Below the pieces are notes generated by a model. That model did no database searches. It was not told the DNA's origin and was given only the letters and a program-made list of their open reading frames with translations. Of a DNA stretch of 64,000 nucleotides, positions 11,165 to 23,510 are shown piece after piece. The stretch comes from Ophiosphaerella korrae (Eukaryota; Ascomycota; Dothideomycetes; Pleosporales; Phaeosphaeriaceae). The DNA lies in assembly GCA_028456385.1 (NCBI GenBank), contig JALNQF010000087.1, positions 111,959 through 175,958 of the forward strand. The letters run 5' to 3'. Numbering within the stretch: the first letter of the stretch is position 1; each line of letters opens with the position of its first letter. The translations under genes and the position numbers were made by a program.

Positions 11165-13144
11165 GTTGTTTGTGAGAAGAGTGCAAATGAGGAGATGAAT
11201 GGATTCACACTGATACAATAGGCATATTGAAGCCTTTTTTACTTACCAGTTGAGACAGTCTATTCAGGTTGTTGATCACTCAATAGCGCCATCCATGCGG
11301 CCACGAGCCCAACCTTTCTCAGTGAGTGTGCCAACCCATTGAATGGATATCATACATTGTATTCCCGAAACGGGGGCCTCCCATTCGCACGATTGGGGCT
11401 AGACTGGCAGTCAATACACAAGCTGATAAATAGTAATGATTACTAGCCTATGTTCGCTCAGCTGTTCATGCCGGTACACACACCAATAGGTGCATTACTT
11501 CGCTAGGTACCTTGGTATCTAAAACCTTCTACTCAATATCTAGCCTGCAATAAGACAAAATCTCGTCTTTGTTAGCTCTGGCAGTTGGCGACGCCCGAAA
11601 ATGTCCTCAGGCATCTCCGCTGGCGTGATATGTAAGCGCTAGCACATTCCCACCTTGCTAAACCATGTGGGTAATATTATCCACAGCCTTGGGTGCTTGA
11701 CCGACGCAGTGAGCTTCGGCAGTACCATGGTTGGATATTGATTGAGATGTTGGACCCTAACCGCTTACGGAGGGACCTCAGGAATGTTTTTCATGCAAGG
11801 AGTAAACAGCTGCGCAGGTGGTGCCACCTTCTCGTTCTACACATAATTTACTTAAATGAGATGTTTGGCCATTTTATTCCTGACTGGGTTGGAACCTAAT
11901 CAGTGATGTCATTTTTAGCACTTCATCCAACGAAAGGAAAGCTAAGGAGGTACATACAGTCTTGCTACGACACTTGAGTGGCTTGTGGGAACATCCCATA
12001 ACGGCCCTAACTCTTCAATCTTGTCGTCTCTCATCTCGAAATATGTACTGCGTATATAATACCATTTTTACGGACTCGAGCTTTTCTTCATGCTGTATAT
12101 ACCACTAATATCGTTGGATGGCTAGGCGTGATGCCTGTAGCACAGTAGAAATACAAGACTCTACTTAATGCCTTCTACGCCAACACACAAACGCTACTAC
12201 GACACTGAGTGGGTCTATCCCCCCATATCTTAAGCACACTAAGATAATGGCTACTATTTTCAAGGCTGCGGAATCGATTTTAAAAGCATCACCTGAAGAT
12301 ATTGCTACAATCTCAAGGACCCTCGCAGCGATTTCCAACTATCACGGCTTATTGGAAAAGGTGCTACTAGTAGGTTTCAGGAGCATGAAAATTTCGGCCG
12401 CCGAACAATTCAAACAAGACCCTTACAGCAGTGCGTCCTCTTCTCCGGATAACAGCAGTCATTTGAAGCCCCAACAATGGATGATGAGAGCTTGAGTAGC
12501 CTCCTTGAATATACGAGGTTTTCGACAGGCTGAGCTGACTCGGAGCAATTATAGAGCGAGAAGATTTGTGAACGACGTTGATTGATTTCCGACAAAAATT
12601 ATCTGAAGAGGCGGATGCTTGCACGCTTGTTTGCGTCGTATGCGACGTCGATGCGACAAAGTGGTACCTATCCAAGTATCACTGACACACATTCCGCAAT
12701 GCGTATCGTCTTCAGGGTCACTCCATAACCCTGTGTTCGCCCACCACTTCCACGTGGGAATCCTTGTTTTTCCGGGATCACCCGCAGTAAACCCTCCCTG
12801 GCTTTCCCCCGACATCGCTTCGGCTGGTCTCTCGGTGAAACGATAAGACGATTGGCCAACACCTCTCGAACACAGGTTCCAAGCCACCCAGCCCCACCAA
12901 AAAAACGACGCTATCAGGTGTCAAAATTAGCGATAGAATGTCTTTTGTGAGTGCCAGGCCTAACAATCGCTTTATCTTCGTTATCTCCCCTGGCAAAGTC
13001 ATTTTCCGTCGACCTGACCGAACAACCGATCGAAGGACGCATCTCCGCGATGGAGCAAACATTGAAAAGGCACCAAAGGGCCCCCCCGCGTAGCATGGCT
13101 TGTGTGTCTGCACGACTTGAAAAACCAACATCTTTCCGTGCAGC
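11165..13144. other. Long intergenic region
   Basis: About 2 kb. The only ATG frame of note is 12247-12495 (82 residues, starting MATIFKAAESILKASPED), which I do not recognise and which could be chance. Near 11700-11890 another frame reads like worn coding sequence but has stops. No RNA gene or repeat seen. Confidence 0.4.
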
Positions 13145-14807
13145 ATGGCGCTAGTCAAGGACAAGAGCGTTGAACATGGGGCAGTCAAGCATGACCTCGC
13201 CGTGGGAACAACGTACATACCCGACTTGAACGACAAGGCCATGGAGAAGCGAATCGTGCGCAAAATCGACACGCGTATTCTGCCGTTTATTTGCATAGCG
13301 TATCTCATCAACTTCCTTGATCGGGTGCGTATACTTCAAACGTATGCGGCTTTTGGGGCTGATGTGTTGTAGGTTAACCTGGGCAATGCACGAACGCTCA
13401 ATAACGACGTCCCGGCGAGCAACATTGTCAAGGAACTCGGGCTCACAGGAAACCGATACAACATTGCCGTTGCGGTGTTCTTCGTGCCTTATGTTATTTT
13501 CGAGGCTCCGAGCAATTTTGCGATGAAGTACTTCTCTCCCTCGGTCTGGATCGGCCGCATTATGATTTCCTGGGGCACTATCACTATCTGTACTTGTGCT
13601 GTTTCCAGTTTCGGTGGACTGCTTGCTGTGCGGTTCTTTCTTGGAGTTGCGGAGGTAGGTTCTTTCCCCGGGTTGTGGCCAGTTTAAGTTTCGATGGAAT
13701 GCTAACTGGCCACCAGGCAGGATTTTTCCCAGGTGTCGTCATGTATCTATGCTACTGGTACAAACCGTCAGAGCGAGCAACGCGTCTAGCCATCTTTGCA
13801 GGATCCGTCGCAGTCGCCGGAGCTTTCAGCGGTCTCCTCGCGACCGGTATTTCCTTTCTCAATGGAAAGGCCAACCTAGCCGGCTGGCAGTGGCTCTTCA
13901 TCCTCACTGGCATTCCTGCCGTGATTTTCGGGATCATTGTCTGGATCTGGATGCCCAACTACCCCCAAGATGCCAGTTTTCTTACGGAGGAAGAACGCGC
14001 TTTCGCAATTTGTCGCATGGGGCCATTTGCGCCAAACAAAGAGGATAAAACGTTCAACGCCAAAATCGCCAAGGAGACGCTTCTTGATCCGCTATTTTGG
14101 GTTTATGCGCTTAGCTACTTCTTCATGGTTAACAGCCTGAACAGCTTCAGCTATTTCTCCCCAACCATTGTTGCGAATCTCGGGTTCAAAGGATACATCG
14201 CTCAGTTGTTGACTGTGCCTCCAAATGTATTCGGCCTGATCATCATCTTGAGCAATTGTTTGCATTCCGATTACTCAAGAGAGAGGATCCGCCACGCGCT
14301 TGCAGGCTTGGTCCTCGTTAGCACTGGATATCTACTTCTAGCGGTGGTGAAGAACTGGATCGGCCGCTACGTTGCAGTCTTCTTGATTGCCTGCACTAAT
14401 TCAGCCGTGATGCCCTTCTTGGCACACCGCACCGCTACCGTGTCCGGATCAACAGCGACGGCGCTGGCTACGGGCGTGACCATCGCCATCTCGAATTGCG
14501 GAGGAATCAGTGCGCCGTTCCTGTTCCCTAGCACGAACGGTCCGAATTATCCTATGGGCAACGTGAGTTACTATAAACCTTGAACTGCAAACGATATGGA
14601 ATCTAACAGCTGCAGTGGACTGTGTTTGCGATGCTATGCGCTACCTTCCTCATGACCATCTATCTCGGTTATAGGCTCGGTACTAGCTCCGAGTATCGCG
14701 ACTTTGCTCCGGGAGCTGCTGAGCAGTTGGCTGCTCATACAAACCTCGAAGATAAGCTGCCTGAAGATGACCGGGAATCGCGGGAAATTCCTGTGATGAC
14801 GAAGTAG
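13145..14807 (+). CDS. MFS transporter, anion:cation symporter (Dal5/Tna1-like)
   Basis: Four exons, 13145-13324, 13373-13654, 13717-14562 and 14616-14807 (introns 48, 62 and 53 bp), give 499 residues. The N-terminus has the family pattern ending KIDTRILPFICIAYLINFLDR then VNLGNAR, and the helix 4 region carries FLGVAEAGFFPGVVMYL followed by WYKPSERATRLAIF. About twelve hydrophobic segments are visible, with a charged central loop (TEEERAFAICRM) between the two halves. These marks place it with the allantoate/nicotinate/vitamin permeases of the plasma membrane. The substrate is not predictable. It lies about 2 kb downstream of the P450 on the same strand, so a joint pathway is possible but unproven. 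Confidence 0.92.
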
Positions 14808-15317
14808 TGTAGAGTACGCAAAAAGGTAAGACACTTTACTTATAGGGCAAGTAAACCAAATATCAATTGTGTCGTCGTCGTCTCCGTTCGCTTTGACCAA
14901 ACTGATAAACTTTTCCGATGCTAAAGTACTGGCTTAGGGGGCGTAGTGAGACGAGTAATCGTCAGGAGTGCCGTAGTTTTATGAGGTATTTCCCCTGATA
15001 ACAATGAGCTTCTAACTAAACGGCTCTCAGAACGATTGAATTCTATAAAGTCTAGTCTGCTCATTTCCGTGGCCAGCGGCCGATATATTCGTAGTTTGCG
15101 ACACCATCCACTCATTTTGTTTCTATACCAATAAGAACACTTTTTGTCGCTTTATCTAGTCCAATCCTCAGAAAGGTATCGGCAAAAGCGCACCCGTTAG
15201 CCGTATGAATGCAACATTGAGCAACGCTTTTATAGCCTTGTATGTTTCTTGCGAGTTGGAAATCATAAATGCCTCCATGATAGAAACCCAGTCGAACCGC
15301 CAAAGGTAAGGTATTCA
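14808..15317. other. Intergenic region
   Basis: About 500 bp between the MFS gene and the HET pseudogene. No feature recognised. Confidence 0.45.
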
Positions 15318-16473
15318 TTCAAAGGCTTTTCCGGAGCGTCCACAACGCCCTCCCAGGCACCAACCGCCTATCCCCCCGCGAGATACGACTCCTCGACCCG
15401 CTCCCAGGAACCGGCAACGAGGCGATCGAACGCAGTCTCTGAACCACGCACCCCTCCGCCCAAGAAGAGTGCGAAGCCCTCCCCTACGTCTGGGCCCGCC
15501 GCGCCCTCCCCGCACCACGTCCGCATGCAGAACCACCGCATCCCCGTAACTCAAAACCTCCACGCAGGGCCCGCGGCACCTGCGCCATGAGACGCAGACG
15601 CGCACGCCCTAGATCGGCCAGTTGTGCATCAACCAATGCGACAATGCCGAGTGCGCCTCCCAAGTCGGCATGATGCGCGCCATCTACCGGTGGCGCTCAC
15701 GCTGCATAATCTGGCTGGGCGCCATCAACGACAGCGCGGCGGCGCACTTTGGCGTCTAGGACGCCGTCGCGGTATTCGCTTTCATCCGCTACGTCGCAAA
15801 CCCGCAGCGGCCCATGGCGCCGGCGCTCTTCGAAGCGTTCTCCATGTACGGCAACCCGTAATGGAGTCGCGTGTGGAAGATCGAGGAATTCATCATCCCA
15901 GCGCGCGGTGCTAGTCTTGGGCGCGCTGGCGCTGACCTGTTTGCACGCGCGACGGTCGATTTCATTAGGGAGGAAGCCGGTCTTCGAGCGCTGGTCGCGG
16001 CGGTGGAGATGCCGCACATCATGTCGAGTCTGCCGTCGTGGGCGATTGATTTCGCGTGTTCGCAGCGCATCGGCAAGCGGCAGTTCAAATGGTAGAATTA
16101 CTCGCACCGCTATGCGTCGTGTATACGCTAGGCACAAACGAAAAGGTCAGCATGTTTCCCTCGCTCTTGTCGGTTTCGCGTGCAGCGGAGAGAATCTGAT
16201 GATGTGGGCGCGGCCGATGATGTGCTTCATGACTCGATATATGGCATGCTTCCCAACCATGCGTTCTTCGTCACAGCGGCAGGATAACATTGGTTTCGGC
16301 CCGCCAACCATCCAGCTAGGCGGCCAAACGAACCAACGACGCCGATAACACCGATGCCTTCTCCCTTGTCGGCAATGCCTATGTGCACGGAATTATGGAT
16401 GGCGAGGTAGTCCGCGAGGGCCGGGGGGGCGCGAGACCAGGTTCTACTGAACCGCTCGTCATCTGTTGGTAAG
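15318..16473 (+). pseudogene. HET-domain (heterokaryon incompatibility) pseudogene
   Basis: Read across frames, the plus strand carries a worn HET domain. ECEALPYVWARR sits where the family has YxALSYVWG, then LCINQCDNAECASQV with MRAIYRWR and IIWLGAINDSAA near 15612-15755, then a WSRVWKIEEFIIPARGASLG segment near 15860-15920. A C-terminal NAYVHGIMDGEVV piece near 16370-16410 matches the usual HET-protein tail. Stops and frame changes interrupt it, including TAG codons after FGV and after YGNP. GC content is higher than in the transposons, so decay looks older or less RIP-driven. It probably once encoded an incompatibility protein of the HET-6 type. Confidence 0.75.
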
Positions 16474-16748
16474 CGCCATAAGTCGAGTTGCTGGTCGATG
16501 CGGGCGTGGACATTGGCGGGTTGGGGCGACAGGCTTTTGTCAGAGATGGAAGTGACAAACGATGCACTCACAGGAAACAACCAAAACTAAAACCATACCG
16601 TCGTCTCCACGCGCCTACCCAACAACATCGGAACCACACGACATCACGCACCAGAACCGCACAGTCTTGAACAAACACGTATATTCACATCGCTCCCATC
16701 AAAAAATCCCCCCATAGATCCTTCCCTTGATATCTGCAATCCCACAGC

Positions 16749-18874
16749 TCAAGACCTCGCCTCCTCAAGCTCCAACTCCAACTGCCTAATCCGCTCATCC
16801 TTCTCGCGCCCCGACGGCTCCTGCGCGCCAAGCTTCGTCTTAAGATGCGTAATCTCACGCACCAAAAGCGCAATCTGATCAGACTGGTTCGACATGACTT
16901 TATTCTGGTTGTCCAGCTGGGACTTGATGTCGTGGAGGGCGTCGCGGAGGAGGGATGCAGGGCCCGCAGCGGGGGCTAGTGAAGGCGTGGAATCGGCGGG
17001 CTTGGGCGCAGCGGGTTCGGGGTCGCGGGCGGGGGCGGGAGTGGGCGCTGGAGCCGGGGCAGAGGTTTTTGTTTCCGTGGTGGCGGTGACGGAGGGGCGG
17101 ACGACGGGTTTGGAGACTTGTTCGAAGCTGGATTCGGAGGCGTTGTCGTCTGCGGCGTCGTCTGCGAATTTGGAGGCGCCGGCGGCGAGCGATTGCTTGT
17201 TGTCGGTGAGGGAAGGGGGTGGGCCGCGAGACGCTGCGGGCGCAGGTGTGGGTTCTGGCGCGGGCTTTGGTGGCTCGACTTTGGCGGGAGGTGGTTGGCT
17301 GACGATAGGTTGTGAGGGCTTTGAGGCTGCTGGGACCTCCTTGGGCGCCTCGCCATCATACACGCTCTCCAGCGAGATCTTGGGTGGCAGCGCCGTCTTT
17401 CCGCCAAACCATTCCGATGATGTTGTGCCAGCCTTGAGACCCGTGGTAGGTGGGTAGATGTCGCTTTGGAACATCTCGGACCGGCGCGGTACAATGAAAG
17501 AAACAGGCTCGACGTAGCTATCGTTGACGGTCTTGAACGCGCGAAGAACTTCATTGTCGTGAAGATTGATACCGCGCTTAGGCATGAAGGCAATCCCTCG
17601 TTGTGGGTTGGGCGACGTGTATTGAGTAAGGTACTCGAACTTGTCGTTCTCATATTCGTAGTATCGGATGTTGCCGTCACTGCTGAAGTCAGCACAAATG
17701 CACACCTACATATCAGACATGACTTACCCCTTGCCAGCAAGGTACAAGCACTGGGTGCCATCGTCCCAGAACGGCATGCACACGCCTGATATGGAGTCGA
17801 GGATCTGGAATCCGCCAATGGGCTCCGTGGGGTTGCGGGGATCCCAGAGACCAAGTTGACGGTCGCTCATGCGCGAAAAGCCTGTGGTAGCAATGCGATC
17901 ATGCTCGCCCATCCATACGGCGCGACTGTTCTTGGCTCCTGGATGGCCCGGCACTTCTTGCGCAGGCTTCTCCTGTCGCACATCCCACACGCGCAACTTC
18001 TTGTCTCTGCAGGTGGTGACCAAGTATGCTCCATCGGCGCTCCACGACAAGGACTGTACAATGTCATTGTGCCTGAGAGTCAGTTGCGGCGCACCAGCCT
18101 CAACATCCCATAGCTTTATGGTGTGGTCGCCAGATGACGAGGCAAGCACATTCTCGGCGGCCGAGTTGAACAGGACGTGGCCGACTTTCCTCATGTGTCC
18201 ACTCAACTTGGCCTGGGGGGCAACATCGGCAGGCTCATCGGCATCGGTGTGCAGCGTGAAGCCATCGGGGACTTTCCATATGAAGACCTAATCGCTGTGA
18301 GGCGCATTCTTTGTTGTACGTGTGTGCAGTGGCGTACCTTTCCATCGTCAGAGGCGGATGCAATCAGTTTATCGTTAAATGGACTCCTAAAAGACAGTCA
18401 GCGCTGCTCTAGTATTTCTGGCGTATAACAACTGGGTATGCGCACCAGTCGGTGTCTAGGACAGCAGCGGTGTGCCCGCGGAAGAGAGGAATCAGGTCGG
18501 GGGCTCGGCCGCGCTCGTCCAGGGGAATGACAGCAAAGGCGCCTCCACCGCTAGACTCCCAGTTGACCGCGATGTATTCTGGATTGGCCTAGATGGTATG
18601 AGCGCTACGAAGCCGAGGTCGCGTGCGATGCTTGGGCTGACCTTGATCAGATTGGTGTCCCAGGCGTTCTTGGAGATGCGCAGGTTGTCATAGCACTGCT
18701 CCTGTACGATTGTGAGTACTGCCATGGCTATTCGCTCTGTATATGAATGCGCCCATACCTTCTTTGCGCCCTGCCCAAAGACGTGGCCTAAAAGCAAATA
18801 TTAATTGAGTAAGCTTCGCCTGAAGCCATGGTGCACTTACGATACTTGGATGCTCTGACAAAGCGGCCAGCCAT
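16749..18874 (-). CDS. crn1: Coronin, WD40 actin-binding protein
   Basis: Seven exons on the minus strand: 18841-18874, 18759-18787, 18642-18701, 18446-18588, 18338-18386, 17728-18287 and 16749-17682, giving 602 residues. The N-terminus MAGRFVRASKYRHVFGQGAK is the typical coronin leader. WD40 blades follow (for example DHTIKLWDVEAG and KKLRVWDVRQ), then the coronin-specific DGNIRYYEYENDKFEYL and RGINLHDNEV segments. A Pro/Ala-rich variable linker leads to a C-terminal leucine-zipper coiled coil (LRDALHDIKSQLDNQNKVM through the end) used for oligomerisation. Coronin binds F-actin and modulates Arp2/3 at cortical actin patches. The gene appears complete and typical. Its first exons are very short, so predictors may miss them. 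Confidence 0.95.
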
Positions 18875-19440
18875 AGTGTGTGGATATCAATGCAATGGTG
18901 CCTGAGAAGGGAGGGTGCTAGGAATAGGAAGATGGCACTCCTCGAATGCTCGAAAAGGAACAAGCTGAGGGTGAGCAGTTGCGGCTGGGCTGTGCAGTTT
19001 CAAAGCGTTTCAATGGGTGTTGCATGCGACCAGTTACAGTAGCGGCTTGGCAGGGAACCCTTGCCATCCCACTCCAACGGTACATCACCCCGCTCAGCAC
19101 TGCAGAATGCGATACAACTTCACATTACCATGAAGACAGTCAGCGTAACCAAGAGGACGTACGACGATCTTTTTCCGGTTTGTAAACGTCACCGAACGTG
19201 GACTGCAAAGTAGCAATGTATGATCTCGACTCCACTGATCTTATCTATCTCGCCCATTTGGGTATACCTTGGAGTTTGGCCAAAGTTTTGATGCCTTACG
19301 TGGTGCCCACCAACCAAGCACCAATCAGCATCTACATAAAAGGGCTAATCCAGTTGCAATTTTTTGTCGTTTCTCATATCCCAAAGACAGAAGTGCGTAG
19401 TATTACCCAGAACAATCCTCCACTCCGCAGCCGAAAGTCT
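18875..19440. other. Intergenic region upstream of coronin
   Basis: About 570 bp, probably the coronin promoter. No coding, repeat or RNA feature recognised. Confidence 0.45.
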
Positions 19441-19540
19441 TAAGCTGCCCTTGTAAGACTGTAAGCTCCAGTAGGGAGCCAGGTCGACCAGGGTGCTCCT
19501 TTGTTAGTACCTGATTTAGCAATACTATAACCCTCTCTAC

Positions 19541-19748
19541 CTGTCAATCTATGTCGCATACCCATTGGAACCCGAGCTGCGATGCCTGTCGGTAAATGTT
19601 TTCTTCCGCTAGCTCCTTCTTGTGTAGTGTAACTGTACGCTGCAGTATCCCTACAAGGCACTTAATATCTTCAGCTACTTCTGCGATCTTGTCCTGCTGT
19701 ACTGGTCGAGCCTGATCCTCTCCCTGTAGTATCCGCTCGTGCACAGGC
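19541..19748 (-). pseudogene. Possible shifted C-terminal remnant of the NB-ARC protein
   Basis: Just past the stop of the NB-ARC protein, the frame one base over stays open for about 69 residues (from HEPVHERILQGEDQ to LGFQWVCDID), acidic and helical in character. It may be the continuation of the same protein after a one-base frameshift near 19750. It does not show TPR motifs, so its identity is unsure. Confidence 0.35.
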
Positions 19749-22690
19749 TCATGAAGCTATTTCCAACTGCAATGATACTCGATTACGGTCCTCCTTTGGT
19801 AGTGCCTGCCCGTTCTTTGCAGCTACCCCGTCTATCACTGTTAAAGACTTCATGATTTGCCTCTCTATTCGATTTGGTATCTCGAACGCCTCCTGCAACG
19901 ACAGCGAGGCTCGGTTGTTTGCGTTGATGAGATCGTGCGCTTCCTTCCAACTGGCTATCATTGCTTCCTTGATGCTGCGGCCCCCGCTCAAACATTTGTC
20001 TACTAGCGAACGCAGTTCAGACAATTCTTTGGACGCGCATCCTTGTTGGCCCCCAAGTAATTTCAGTGCGTGCGGCAGGTACGGTTTCCACTCTATGCTA
20101 TTTATGAAATAGATGCGCGGAAAAACCTCTATAAAGCGACGCGCTGCCTTCTCTGCCGCCACCCTGGTGTCACCGTATTTGCGGGTCCAGATGCGACTGT
20201 CTAAATGCACAAGGCGGTGCATGTCGTACCACTCGTCGTCCCACACGTCGCCGTTGTTGTTGTTGTTGTCGTCGCCGCCTCCATCGTTTTCCACCTCCTT
20301 CGTCTTTACATTACTATGCGTACGTTTCGTGAGGAAGGAGTACCCAAGGAGCGTACCGATAGCCTCTGTGTTCTCCTCTTCTAGCTGCGCCTTCGGCAGC
20401 AGCGACCCCGGGATAGCCTCCCACTCGATGTACGATATGGAAGTCAGAAGCTCTGCTGCATATGGGTTGGACTCGCGGATCTGCTTGAATGATGCCACCC
20501 ACGTCGTGGCCACCGCGTTGGCCGATTTCGTGTACCTTCCTTCGTCGTGAAACTCCCTGCTCAAAAGACTGATAGCCTCTGACTCTGCGCTCTGGAGTAA
20601 GCTTAAGTATTTTTCGATGGGCGTGCGATTACTGTTCACATAAGCTGCCACCTGCGTAATGGCTAGCGGGAAGTACGCCAACTCGCGGAGCAGCTCGCCT
20701 ATAGCGCGATCATCGTGCAACTGCTTTTCGCGCAGTGAGTTCTTGAAAAAACCGGTCGCATCTTCTGAGTTCATTGCTCCAAGCTCGAGTACATGGCTCC
20801 CTGTGAGCGAGGAGGCCGCCGTTAGCGTGCGCGTCGTATATATCGTCATGCCCTCACTCTTTGGCAGGTAGTCGAGAATGCCCTTCTCCCCATTGCTCCC
20901 AAACAGTACGTTTAGGTCATCGGCGTTGTCCACTACCAATAACCATTTGCCTGCTTGCTCTGTGCTGAGCCATTGCTGTACCAGCTCTTTTACGTCTTCC
21001 TGTTCACCTTCCCGTTTGCCTGCTGTCTGCCATATGCCCAGCGCCTTGACAATGCCTAAACAAGCCTGCTCGAAACTTGCAAGACTTAGCGCAGGCAGCC
21101 AGAAGACCGAGTAGTCTTTCCATGTCTTCTTAACGATGTATGCAAATTGCAGAGCCACTTGAGTCTTGCCCGTTCCTCCAAGTCCAGTGATCGAGATCTT
21201 TTGGCAGTCTTTCTCTATGAACAACTTCTGCTCTAGTTTGCGAAGCTCGTCTTCACGTCCAACGAAGGATAGATTCCTTGAAAACGGAATACAGTACGTC
21301 CTGGTGCTTACTACGGCCTTGTTAGACGATAAAGGAAGTCGAGGGAGGGATCGCCTACCAGGTTGATTTTGCGCGATGATACAGCGCTTCTCGTATTCCT
21401 ACACGGCCGTGGGGTTAGCATATTTCATAGCGCAATCAATGATAAGACATAGCCTACACGAATAACTACTGCGAAATTTGAATTGGTTCTGCCTACCAGA
21501 CGTCAGCGACATATAGTCCTACTACTTAGTTAAATTGCTTCAAATACACACTTTGCTTCTGCTGCAGGTTCTGCACACAAGGACGTATCCGAGCTTTCTG
21601 CACACAGTGCCGCATGTACTCATCTGTTGTTGATTCTACCGTGCCCTGATCTTTGTACGCATCAAGCCCCACATTCTGCAGCCCCTGATCGACGCTGAAA
21701 CGGAAGATCCTTTCCTCGTTGTATTCCTTGGTCCACCGCTCGAGGAACCTCGCATTCGCCCTTTCTGTGTCTGTCGCCATGTCTACTAGGTCCTTTGATA
21801 GGAACTTGAACATGTTGTCCCTAAGCCGCTTCTTACCGGGGTCTCCGGTCCCAATCGAGATGAAGCACTTGACCAGCGGCTTCAGGTCGCCCGTGCCTGT
21901 GGCCCAGATGCTAGCCGCTTCGTTTTCTACTTCCTCGACCGGATTGTTAACAACCAGTCCGCCGTCGACGAACTTCCGCATCCCAATCGAAACCTTTTCG
22001 AAGAAGCCGGTCGCTGCAGAGGTTGCAAGTGCGGCCTGGCAGATCGTCGCACGGATGTCGCCCTCATATTTTCATAGCCGCGCAGGCGTGTGGCACCTTT
22101 AGTCTCTTTCGCTGTTGCACAGACAAAACTTGAGCTTTGTTAGCACGTGACACCACGTTAATGCAGGAGACTTACGTGAGACACCCTCGAGCTTTGCCGT
22201 CACTGAAGAGGTCATCTGGGGAATAGCCATGATCTTCTATTACGGCCTCTATAGCGCCTTGTAGTGTTGCTGAGTTATATCGCGCTTTCACTTCGCCCTT
22301 CCAGCTGACGGGAAGGCAGCTCGACTTCCTTTCGAATACAGTCTTCGACAGGACTCTGTAGGCCTCGATGCAATCGTCTACGTCCATCTCTAGCCGACCG
22401 AGCATGATAGCGATAAGTCTGCGCTGTTAGCTAGGCTTTGACTCTGCTTAATCTGCTACATACCCGCCCGCGCTTGTGCCGCCAATGAGGTCAAATACTT
22501 CGCATGGCTTCACCGTAGGACGGCCATCTCTCTGGCGTAGGTTGTTCAGTTGCTTCATCAGGCCCCTCAGGATGAACAGTGTTGACAGCCCGCGAACCCC
22601 GCCGCCGTCGAGCGACAGCAGGCAGAGGCCTTCGGTGTCTAGCGGTTTGGGCTTGTTGCCGCCGTGCTGGATCATAAGGCTCTGCGCCAT
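19749..22690 (-). CDS. Patatin / NB-ARC NLR-like protein, frameshifted and 3'-truncated
   Basis: Exon 1 (22464-22690) starts MAQSLMIQHGG and holds the patatin oxyanion motif GGGVRG (residues 29-34) and the nucleophile elbow GTSAG (71-75). Exon 2 runs down from 22418 to about 22182. The next exon restores FVCATAKETKGATRLRGYEN, then the frame breaks by two bases near 22064, after which ICQAALATSAA and the catalytic-dyad motif DGG (FVDGGLVVNNP) continue to about 21550. After an intron of about 150 bp (ending near 21401) an NB-ARC domain follows: linker FSRNLSFVGREDEL, P-loop GLGGTGKTQ, Walker B LLVVDNADD, and a winged-helix region with a short poly-Asn insert. The usual TPR array is missing; translation stops at 19749. 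Patatin/NB-ARC/TPR proteins are lipid-hydrolase-linked immune-type receptors in fungi. Confidence 0.75.
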
Positions 22691-23313
22691 CGTGGTCCGT
22701 GATAGATTATACTTTGTGGTTGTAAAGCGTGTGGGTATAAGCCAGCCGCAGGCATGCAGTGGCAATCCACCTTAAGGGAACGTTCTTCCCAGCCTGATAA
22801 CAGGACTGAGACAGAGAGCTGAGAGGGCAGAGACAGGGGGACGAGAGGGCTGAGACAGAGATGAGAGCTACAGGGTGTAGCCGCACCCATCGCAGCTGGT
22901 ATGTCATCTGCTGCTTGAGCTTGAGATTTTAGTCCGAAATTCGAACGAGTAACCCTTTCGCTGAGATGAATAATAAAGTACTTGGCTGTACTACCCCACA
23001 AGATCCATTTACAAGATTCATTTGTCGGCCTGAGTAGCCATGGAAAGGCGAAATGTACAAGACCAACACTGAGGTGACCTAATATAGGTATTCGCACGAG
23101 TCAAGCAAATAGTAGCCACCGCTATGAAATACTGCCTGTTGTTAACTCAGCTGGAAACCGAATAAGCGAAATGAAACCCCTAGCAAAAGAAATTTTATGT
23201 ACATTTACTTTAAAATATACCCAAATTAAAAAAAAAATATCGTTTTTAAATTCTACTATTGCTACTGAGACTTCAGCTGGGGTTATATTGGTCTTGGATA
23301 CTATACAAAACGC
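22691..23313. other. Intergenic region with AG-rich low complexity
   Basis: The probable promoter of the patatin/NB-ARC gene. GAGAC/GAGAG-type low-complexity sequence lies near 22795-22870, and an A-rich stretch near 23228-23245. No gene recognised. Confidence 0.45.
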
Positions 23314-23510
23314 GTGAGTAATGGTAAAATTATACCAGAGATGAATCTGAGACTAGCTCCTCAGACCATTACTCAGGTTCAAGCTGAGTTGACAGCAGGA
23401 CAGGCAGCACATCTCCGCAGATCGCAAGCCTTCATATGTGCGAATTATCTAGCCAGGAGCAATATAGGGGGGGCTCGTAGACTACTTACTCAATTCCTAG
23501 AGAGTACTTC
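23314..23510 (+). pseudogene. Short unrecognised open frame interrupted by an LTR
   Basis: A frame from a GTG at 23314 encodes about 65 residues (including QVQAELTAGQAAHLRRSQA) and enters the solo LTR at 23511, so its original 3' end was displaced. There is no ATG start and no recognised domain. It may be a fragment of an older gene or chance. Confidence 0.25.

Noticed and set aside
12247..12495. 82-codon ATG frame between the P450 and the MFS gene
   Set aside because: No domain, no homologue in the window, no splice context; mentioned only in the intergenic entry.
16894..17457. 187-codon plus-strand frame opposite the coronin lin­ker
   Set aside because: Shadow of the Pro/Ala-rich coronin linker (Gly/Ala-rich product) on the opposite strand.
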